NCBI GenBank assembly: GCA_965262845.1 | Contig: CBDHFX010000001.1 | Coordinates: forward strand, 124,001 to 188,000 | Length of the DNA stretch: 64,000 nucleotides | Direction of reading: 5' to 3' | Source: ECT2AJA-044 sp965262845 | GTDB taxonomy: Bacteria > Bacteroidota > Bacteroidia > Flavobacteriales > ECT2AJA-044 | In this document: positions 44,714 to 52,500 of the stretch, piece after piece | How the letters are laid out: each line of letters opens with the position of its first letter | How positions within the stretch are numbered: the stretch's first letter is position 1 | Translations under genes and position numbers: made by a program | The notes under the pieces: generated by a model | Database searches by the model: none | Told to the model about the DNA's origin: nothing | What the model saw: the letters and a program-made list of their open reading frames with translations, nothing else

Positions 44714-45646
44714 CTACAAAAATCTTACGTTTCGATATCGCGTTGGTTCCTTTGGCGGGATTTCGATCGTAAAACAATAGTTTACGAATGCTTCAAAGCT
44801 TCCGCTTGAATTATCTCCACTCAGAGCACTTGTGCCAACATCATACGAAGCGCCAAATCTCAGTTGGTCATTCAACTGGTATCCAAGCAATATGGGGATC
44901 CCGTCCTCAAGTCTGTAGCCAACGCCCGCCCACAACTTATTATTATACATGGCCAGTACCGTGGCATCAAGGCTGATCGAAGCCAAATCGTACTTGATCA
45001 GGGTTGAAGGCATCAGGGTCCATTCAGGAGCCAGTTCCCAGCTGTAGCCCCCGGTAAGATACAGGTGCTGTGACTGGGCCAAATTGGTGAACGCTGCTAT
45101 TTGATTTTCCAGACCTGGCAAATGGGTCATACTTATACCAGCATACCAGTTCGTAGCACGGTAAAGGGCACCGATACCAGCATCCATGGCGATTGAATTT
45201 CCTTCCGACTGAGGAATAATGGGATCTATTGAACCATCTCCTCCTCCCGGATCAACCCATTCCTGGCCAGATATGCCCACATCCAGAAAGCCAAAATAGG
45301 CCCCGATGCCCAGTTTGCCGTCACCGACCTCCAGGTGGTAGCTATAGCTGAGTTTGACATTCGTGCGTTTCAGATATCCTTCTTCGTCGCGCATCAATCC
45401 GAGGGCAATACCTCCGTGCAGCGCATCAATGGGCATGGAGGCATTCAGGTTCATGGTCGTTGGCGCCCCTTCAAACCCCATCCATTGGGAACGGTATATT
45501 CCGGTCACACAAATAGCCCCACCCAGCCCGGCAGCTCCCGGGTTGTAGTTCACGTGATTGAACATGTAGTGTGTCCACTGCGGATCCTGCTGTGTCCAGG
45601 CCGTTGTGGCACAAGCTAACAATCCAAGCGTAAGCATTCTTTTCAT
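44714..45646 (-). CDS. PorP/SprF-family type IX secretion membrane protein
   Basis: 310 residues beginning MKRMLTLGLLACATTAWTQQD, a signal peptide, followed by PQWTHYMFNHVNYNPGAAG, the family's N-terminal motif. The strands GICVTGIYRSQWMGFEGAP, MPIDALHGGIALGLMRDE and VKLSYSYHLEVGDGKLGIGA fit the OMP-barrel pattern, ending FEAFVNYCFTIEI. Members help transport or hold type IX cargo at the outer membrane; SprF is required for SprB in F. johnsoniae. ATG 45646 follows the family start; the open frame extends upstream. It sits between an arginase-fold gene and gldK, all in one direction. Co-expression with gldK is likely. The gene symbol is left open because porP and sprF cannot be separated by eye. 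Confidence 0.9.
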   Translation of the reverse strand: MKRMLTLGLLACATTAWTQQDPQWTHYMFNHVNYNPGAAGLGGAICVTGIYRSQWMGFEGAPTTMNLNASMPIDALHGGIALGLMRDEEGYLKRTNVKLSYSYHLEVGDGKLGIGAYFGFLDVGISGQEWVDPGGGDGSIDPIIPQSEGNSIAMDAGIGALYRATNWYAGISMTHLPGLENQIAAFTNLAQSQHLYLTGGYSWELAPEWTLMPSTLIKYDLASISLDATVLAMYNNKLWAGVGYRLEDGIPILLGYQLNDQLRFGASYDVGTSALSGDNSSGSFEAFVNYCFTIEIPPKEPTRYRNVRFL

Positions 45647-45803
45647 ATAGTCTGTTTTGAGCCGTTCATCCTGCCGCGAGGCAGGTATACAGCGGCTAAA
45701 GGTACAAATATATATATTCTGCTCTTTCCTTAGCCCGATCACACAAAAAGGCGATTGAGCAGGCCAAAGGTAAAAGAATTATGGCAGTAACCAACAAAAG
45801 GTG

Positions 45804-46973
45804 TTATGAAAGTTTGTGAAAAGCCCTGAGCCAACGGTCGGGAATTTCGTTTTCGGCGGCCTGCAGGTAGTCCTCATAGCTACAGGGGATCAGGGCGTGG
45901 CGTCTATGGAAGACCGACGGGCTGCCCTGCAGCGGAACTTCGATCCACCAACGTCCCGAACGGTCACTCCTGTAAAAGGCCAGATCCTGACCGGTTGCGG
46001 AATTCGGAACGATGTATTTCGCATAGGTGGAGCGATCACCGAAGGGAAAATCGTTTTTGCGAACACTGATCCCCTCCAAAAAGTACCAGATCATTTGCGC
46101 GATAAGTTTAGCGGTTTGATGGTGCTGATCGTACTGCGGATTGTATTCATACACCCCGAAACTGGTCAGTTTATCGCTCATGCCGGCATAGCGGGCCAGG
46201 GTGCAGGCTTCCTCGCCGTACCACCCGTTCGGGCTCCCGTGGCGGTTGGCCGGGGCATCGCTGTGCCGAATGCTGCGCGTGTCGAAACTCACGATATCGG
46301 CATCGCGCAGAACAGGCTCTGCCTCCCTGATGTTCCTGTGAAAATGACCAACCCTGTACTGTTCGAAATGAAGACGCTCCATCAGGTCCATCTCTTCCTG
46401 ATGTACAAAATAGGTTTGAAATCCCAGATTACTGTAATTGAAGAGGATATTCGGCTTTTGGAGGATGATGTGCGACAGATATGTTTCGTTGGAGAGTTCC
46501 TGATCATTCACCCCAAAATCAAAATGGGAATCAATGGAGCTGATATTGACAGAGCGCTCCAGCTGCTCATAGGCACGGTAGTTGGCAAAGGTCAGATCCT
46601 GGCTCCCACCCATGATCACCGGGATGCAGTCGTTCCTGACCAATTCGTGAACGACCGCACTCAGGGCGAAGTAGGTATCCCCTACCCGATTACCGGGCTC
46701 GATATTCCCAAGATCCACGGCGTCGAACTCCCAGCGGCCGTAAAAAAGCCCGTAAAGTTCCTTCCTGATATGATCCGGTCCCTCACTACAGCCCTCGTTG
46801 CCGCGGGCCCGACGATCCTCCATGGCTCCGATCAGGGCCACCCGGGCCTTTTGCCACTCCGGAAACTCCCCTTCCCCGATGTAGCTCCGGATCTTCGATC
46901 CGATGGATGCCGGAGACTTACTGGCCCATTCCCCGGCAAGATCAGCAGATAAAGGTCGGAAGAATGCACGCAT
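45804..46973 (-). CDS. Arginase-fold protein with degenerate metal site (annotated in relatives as formimidoylglutamase)
   Basis: 389 residues starting at ATG 46973, nine bases after topA, chosen over the in-frame start at 47054 that would overlap topA. The family's ureohydrolase motifs are recognisable but altered: GGSQDL (residues 122-127) has Gln125 where the first metal-ligand His stands; SSIDSHFDFG (146-154) keeps D148, H150 and D152; SFDTRSI (229-235) keeps D231 but has Arg233 in place of the second Asp. Two of six Mn ligands are thus missing. In Bacteroidota such a gene often lies near gldKLMN and topA. A catalytic role in histidine or arginine breakdown is doubtful; a structural or regulatory role in the locus is possible. 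Confidence 0.85.
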   Translation of the reverse strand: MRAFFRPLSADLAGEWASKSPASIGSKIRSYIGEGEFPEWQKARVALIGAMEDRRARGNEGCSEGPDHIRKELYGLFYGRWEFDAVDLGNIEPGNRVGDTYFALSAVVHELVRNDCIPVIMGGSQDLTFANYRAYEQLERSVNISSIDSHFDFGVNDQELSNETYLSHIILQKPNILFNYSNLGFQTYFVHQEEMDLMERLHFEQYRVGHFHRNIREAEPVLRDADIVSFDTRSIRHSDAPANRHGSPNGWYGEEACTLARYAGMSDKLTSFGVYEYNPQYDQHHQTAKLIAQMIWYFLEGISVRKNDFPFGDRSTYAKYIVPNSATGQDLAFYRSDRSGRWWIEVPLQGSPSVFHRRHALIPCSYEDYLQAAENEIPDRWLRAFHKLS

Positions 46974-46981
46974 GCAGGCAC

Positions 46982-49303
46982 TTAGCTTTTTTTGATTCCG
47001 CGGGTTCCTCCCCGCTTTCCGGTCCTGGGCGTCTCTTCCTGCAGTTTCAGGCATTCCTCACGGGTCAGAGCCTTCGGATCCACCTCTTTTGGGATCCTGA
47101 TATTCCGGCGGCCGATCTTTATATAAGGTCCGTAACGTCCATTGAGTACCTGCACAACAGGCTCTTCATCATCAAACACCTGTATGAACTTATTCCTGTC
47201 AGCTTCCTTTTTGGCTTCAATGAGCTCAACAGCCCGCTCAAGTGTCACCCCCATCGGGTCCTCCTCCTTCGGCAGCGAAGCAAATAACCGTCCCTGCTGT
47301 ACATAAGGTCCGAATTTTCCGATATTGGCCCTGATCACCTCTCCTTCGTGCTCGCCCAGTTCACGGGGCAGTTTAAAGAGGTCCATAGCCTCCTCGAAGG
47401 TGATGGAGCCGATTTGCTGATCTTTCCGCAAGCTGGCAAATCGCGGTTTTTCCTCATCGTCCACCGACCCGATCTGGATCATCGGTCCAAACCGACCGAT
47501 CCGCGCGATCACCTGCCTGCCCGTTTCAGGATCTTCTCCCAATGTTCGTTCTCCGGTCGCACGTTCCGCATGTTCCTTCACGTCCTCCACCCTCTTGTGG
47601 AAGGGCTTATAGAACTGGCGGACCATATTGTCCCACTTTTTTTGACCGCGGGCGATCTTATCGAACTCCTCTTCCACGCCTGCCGTAAAGTGCAGGTCCA
47701 GGATATGCTCAAATTCCCGGACCAGAAAATCAGTCACGACCATTCCAATATCCGTTGGGAAAAGTTTATTCCTTTCCGCACCCGCAATTTCTGTAGCGCG
47801 CTCACTGCTTACAGAACCATTCTCCATGGTCAGCACCTCATAGCTGCGCTTTACGCCGGGTTTATCTGCTTTTTCCACATAGTTCCGGGCCAGGATGGTT
47901 GAGATAATCGGTGCATAGGTCGAGGGACGACCAATACCGAGCTCTTCCAGTTTTTTTACCAGGCTCGCCTCCGTAAACCGGGGCGGATGCCTGGTAAAGT
48001 GTTCGGTCGCTGTCATTCGCTCCACACCCAGGGGCTCCCCTTCGCTTATTTGCGGCAGCATGCCGGTTTGTTCTTCGGCCTCGTTATCCGTTCCTTCCCG
48101 ATAAACCTTCAGGAATCCTTTAAACACCAATACCTCACCTCTCGCTGTGAACGCCGGCGCCTCACCGCTTCCTTTTATTTTGACCGTCGTATGCTCCAGT
48201 TTCGCCTCACTCATTTGGGAGGCGATGGTGCGCTTCCAGATCAAATCGTACAAACGCTTCTGGTTCCGATCGGCACCCGCGCTATGGCGATCCATATAGG
48301 TTGGGCGGATGGCCTCGTGCGCTTCCTGCGCACTGCGCGATTTCGTCTTGTACTGTCTTGATTTGCTGTATTCATCGCCGTATACGGAACGGATCTCCAC
48401 CGCTGCAGCGCTGATGGCCTCCCGGCTCAGATCCGTACTATCGGTACGCATATAGGTAATGAGTCCGCTTTCGTACAAACGCTGGGCCACGGACATGGTT
48501 TGCGCCACCGGAAATCCGAGCTTACGTGCGGCCTCCTGCTGTAAGGTTGAGGTTGTAAAGGGAGCGGCCGGATCCCTGGTCCCCGGGCGTTTCTCAACGC
48601 TTGCCACGGTAAAGGCTGCAGGTATGCAGGCATTCAGGGCAGCTTCTGCGCCCTCACGGGCTGATGGGCGATCCGAGGCCTCTGCCCGGAATGAAACGCC
48701 CTCTGTATTCCTGAAAAAACCCTGGATCCGAAAACCGCTCTCCGGTTTGAAATGGATCACCTCCCGTTCCCGCTCAACGATGAGTCGGACCGCAACAGAC
48801 TGGACCCTTCCGGCCGAAAGGCCGGTTTTGACCTTCCGCCACAAAACCGGCGAAACCTCAAATCCAACTAAGCGATCCAACACCCGACGCGCCTGCTGTG
48901 CATGCACGAGGTTGATATCGATATCGCGCGGATTCTCCACTGCCCGTTTGATCGCGTTTTTGGTGATCTCGTGAAAGACGATCCGCCTGGTGCTGTCCGG
49001 TTTCAGGTCAAGCGTCTCATACAGGTGCCAGGCAATGGCCTCTCCCTCGCGGTCTTCGTCCGTTGCGAGCCATACCGTTTCGGCATCCCCTGCTAATTTC
49101 CTCAGCTCACTAACCGTTTTCCTTTTGTCGGGACTGACCTCATATTTTGGCTGAAAACCGTTCTCGATATCAATACCCATATCCTTCCTGGGGAGGTCTC
49201 TTATGTGGCCGATACTTGACCGGACCAGGTAGTTTTTCCCCAAAAATCCCTCAAGCGTCCTGGCTTTGGCCGGGGACTCAACGATGACCAGATTCTTAAC
49301 CAT
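46982..49303 (-). CDS. topA: DNA topoisomerase I (type IA)
   Basis: Relaxes negative supercoils by single-strand passage. The 773-residue protein has the TOPRIM domain (LVIVESPAKARTLEGFLG and VWLATDEDREGEAIAWHL), a VHAQQARRVLDRLVGFEVSPVLW segment, and the catalytic tyrosine in SGLITYMRTDSTDLS near residue 300. The C-terminus has three topo-I repeat elements without zinc fingers: RFGPMIQIGSVDDEEKPRFA, GKFGPYVQQGRLFASLP and GRYGPYIKIGRRNIRIPKEV, as in other Bacteroidota. It starts at ATG 49303 and is followed by the arginase-fold gene. It is divergent from the 1863-residue surface protein gene. Confidence 0.97.
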   Translation of the reverse strand: MVKNLVIVESPAKARTLEGFLGKNYLVRSSIGHIRDLPRKDMGIDIENGFQPKYEVSPDKRKTVSELRKLAGDAETVWLATDEDREGEAIAWHLYETLDLKPDSTRRIVFHEITKNAIKRAVENPRDIDINLVHAQQARRVLDRLVGFEVSPVLWRKVKTGLSAGRVQSVAVRLIVEREREVIHFKPESGFRIQGFFRNTEGVSFRAEASDRPSAREGAEAALNACIPAAFTVASVEKRPGTRDPAAPFTTSTLQQEAARKLGFPVAQTMSVAQRLYESGLITYMRTDSTDLSREAISAAAVEIRSVYGDEYSKSRQYKTKSRSAQEAHEAIRPTYMDRHSAGADRNQKRLYDLIWKRTIASQMSEAKLEHTTVKIKGSGEAPAFTARGEVLVFKGFLKVYREGTDNEAEEQTGMLPQISEGEPLGVERMTATEHFTRHPPRFTEASLVKKLEELGIGRPSTYAPIISTILARNYVEKADKPGVKRSYEVLTMENGSVSSERATEIAGAERNKLFPTDIGMVVTDFLVREFEHILDLHFTAGVEEEFDKIARGQKKWDNMVRQFYKPFHKRVEDVKEHAERATGERTLGEDPETGRQVIARIGRFGPMIQIGSVDDEEKPRFASLRKDQQIGSITFEEAMDLFKLPRELGEHEGEVIRANIGKFGPYVQQGRLFASLPKEEDPMGVTLERAVELIEAKKEADRNKFIQVFDDEEPVVQVLNGRYGPYIKIGRRNIRIPKEVDPKALTREECLKLQEETPRTGKRGGTRGIKKS

Positions 49304-49353
49304 ACAGCAGTTTCATGCAATGATAGGAGTTTGCAAATTAAAGGAATAATACT

Positions 49354-49406
49354 TGCCTGAAAAGAAATCCTGTTTCAGATCTTCGTTTCCTGTTACGGAT
49401 AAAGCA
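49354..49406 (+). repeat. Left copy of a 54-bp imperfect direct repeat flanking the mosaic surface gene
   Basis: tgcctgaaaa... to ...cctgttacggataaagca; about four of five bases agree with 55126-55179 and the last 19 bases are identical. The pair brackets the 1863-residue gene with its promoter. Confidence 0.75.
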
Positions 49407-49434
49407 GAAAAAAATGTTAATCCACCTCATTTTT

Positions 49435-49465
49435 TTGCAGGGAATAATTCTTCTTACTAACTTTA
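49435..49465 (+). promoter_or_regulatory. Promoter of the mosaic surface protein gene
   Basis: TTG at 49435-49437 in a T run and TAACTTTA (49458-49465) with a 20-base gap form a near-consensus -33/-7 pair, 38 bases before the ATG at 49503. Confidence 0.5.
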
Positions 49466-49502
49466 GCGCCGCTTTGTCATTAATCAGTAAATTATTGATC
49501 CT

Positions 49503-52500
49503 ATGAAAAGACGACTATTAGGGCCCTCATGGTGGGCAGCATCGGTGTTTTTTGCGTTCACGCCAAATACAGTGGAGGCGCAATGTGATACTGTAACAGC
49601 TCCGTGGACTGAAAACTTTGATGGTCCGACCTTTGTCCCTGCAACCCACCAGGTCAACTCAACCTTTGATTCATGTTGGACGACTATTCCAACGAGTGCA
49701 CACTTGTATTACTGCTGGTGGGTGGGAACGAGCTATACGACATCAAATGGTTTTTTAAGTACAGGTCCTTCCGATGACCACACCCCCACCGGAGCAGGTC
49801 GGTACATCCATATAAAAGCTCTTTATGGTGGGACAGGTGACCAGGCGGAAATCCGGACACCGTGGATCGATATCAGTGGTATAAGCAACCCGACACTCCG
49901 TTTCTGGAAGCACTTCTACGGTGACGATATTGATTCATTTTTCGTTGAGGTTAATACGGGTAGCGGATTTCAAACGATCTACGAAACATTTGGTCCCGGT
50001 CCGCAAACAGATCATACCGACGCATGGGCTGAGGAAGTGCTCAGTCTTGACGCCTTTGCCGGTTCCACAGCACTTCAGATCCAGTTCCGTGCTATCCGTG
50101 CTAAAGATGGTGGATATGGTAACCGTGGTGAACTTGGTGACCTAGCCCTGGATGATATTTCCGTAGGTCCCTGTTTGAACGTCCATACCGCAGTAACCAA
50201 CATTACCTGCCACGGAGCCAGCGATGGTTCCATTGATGTAAACGTATCGGGTGGCACCACTCCCTATACCTACGCCTGGAGCAGAAACCCACAAACAGGC
50301 TTTACTGATCCGGGAACACAGAACCTGTCGCAACTGGAGCCGGGTACGTATACCCTTACCGTAACGGATACCGATGGCTGTACCCGATCCCTTAACCTAA
50401 GCATTACCGAGCCCAGCGCCCTGGTTACTAGCGGTGGGGAAACAGATATTACCTGTCATGGGGTGAACGACGGGTCCATTGATATAACCGTATCGGGAGG
50501 TACCTCTCCATACAGCTATCTGTGGAATAACGGGCTTTCGGCCGGTACTTCACATAGCAATCTAAGTGCCGGAACCTACCGCCTGTCGATAACGGATGGC
50601 AACCAATGTGAGGCGTTCTTTTCATACACCATTACCGAACCGGATGAATTGACCGCAACCGTATCGGCAGGTTCGGTAACCCAGCTAAGTTGTTCTGGCG
50701 ACAACGACGGGTTGATCAGTCTAACGGTATCGGGGGGCACCTCTCCATACAGCTACCTGTGGAACACGGGGGCTACCACTTCAGGCCTGAGTGGCCTGAC
50801 AGCCGGGGTTTACCAGGTAACGGTTACCGATGCCAATAACTGTACCCATTCCCTTCCCGTGAGCATTACCCAGCCAGGTGCCCTGTTCGTTACTGATGTG
50901 GTCACCAGCGTATCTTGTTTTGATGGCAGCGACGGATCCATTGATGTAACCGTATCGGGAGGAACCCCCGGTTATACCTATGCATGGGATAACGGGCTTT
51001 CGGCCGGTACTTCACATAGCAATCTAAGTGCCGGAATCTACCGCCTGTCTGTAACGGATGCCAATGGCTGTACCGAGTCCTTTTCCACGAGTATCACCCA
51101 TGTAACAGCTCCGTGGGCTGAAGACTTTGAAGGCCCGTTCTCCCTGAGCAATACCTTTGATCAATGTTGGACAACCATTCCGGCGGCGAGCAGTTGGGGT
51201 ATTTACAGCTGGCGGTGGGTGGGAACGCCTATTGTTTCGTGGCCAACCACAGGTCCTCCAGTGGGAACAGGTCAGTACATCTATACAAACCCTGGTCCTG
51301 CTGGTTCGGCAGGTGACCAGGTGGAGATCCGGACACCCTGGATCAACATCAGTGGTCTCACTAACCCGACGCTCCGTTTCTGGAAGCACTTCTACGGTGC
51401 TGATATTGACTCATTCCTTGTTGAGGTTGATGCGGGTAACGGGTTCCAAACCATCTATGCAACACATGGCCCCGGTCCGCAAATAGCTAAAACCGACCCC
51501 TGGGTTGAGGAAGTACTCAGTCTGAACGCCTTTGCCGGTTCCACAGCACTTCAGATCCGCTTCCGTGCCATCCGCGGCGGAGGTTGGCTTCGTAAACTAG
51601 CCCTGGATGATATCTCCGTGGACGAAGGTCCGTCCTGTCCCAAACCGAGTGCCATTTCAGTGGATTCGGTAGGTATAACCCCAAATGTAACGGTGGACTG
51701 GGTCCCCGGCTCAGGAACTTCCTGGGAAGTGGCCTATGGTGCACCAGGGTTTCATCCGGACTCTGCAGTGGGCTCACCGAACGGACCAATCGGGATCGTT
51801 TCGGCAAGTGCTCACCCTTTCACGGTAAGCGGTTTAATGGCCAACACAGATTATCACTTCTACGTACGGGAAGCCTGTGCGACGGTTCCCGGAGCGAACA
51901 GCGAATGGAGAGGTTTTGCCAGTACACGTACAAATTGTGGGATTGTAGCTCCCTGGACAGAAAACTTTGAAGGTCCGACCTTTGCCGTGCCCGTCACCTT
52001 TGATCCATGTTGGACAACCATTCCGAGTTGGATTCCGCCGATTTGGGCTGCTTACAGCTGGCTGGTGGAGACAGGCGGTACAGCTTCTTCTTCTTTTTCA
52101 GGTCCTTCCGTAGACCACACTACCGGCTTAGGTAAGTACATCTATACAGAGGCCAGCTGGGGTTCGGCAGGTGACACGGCAGAGATCCGGACACCCTTGA
52201 TTGACATCAGTGATATCGCCAACCCGGCACTCCGTTTCTGGAAACACTTCTATGGTACCCATATTGACTCGTTCTTTGTTGAAGTGGATACGGGTAGCGG
52301 ATTCCAAACGATTTACCAAACAAAGGGTGAAGTGCAAACAGATCATACCGACCCCTGGGTTGAGGAAGTGCTCAGTCTGAACGCCTTTGCTGGCTCCACG
52401 GCACTTCAGATCCGCTTCCGTGCTATCCGTGGTGGAGGTTGGCAAGGTGATATGGCCCTGGATGATATTTCCGTAGGTCCCTGTTTGAATGTCTATACCA

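Noticed and set aside
45804..46973. Assignment as hutG to pair with hutU for histidine degradation
   Set aside because: The genes are 40 kb apart, and two metal ligands are missing in the arginase-fold protein.
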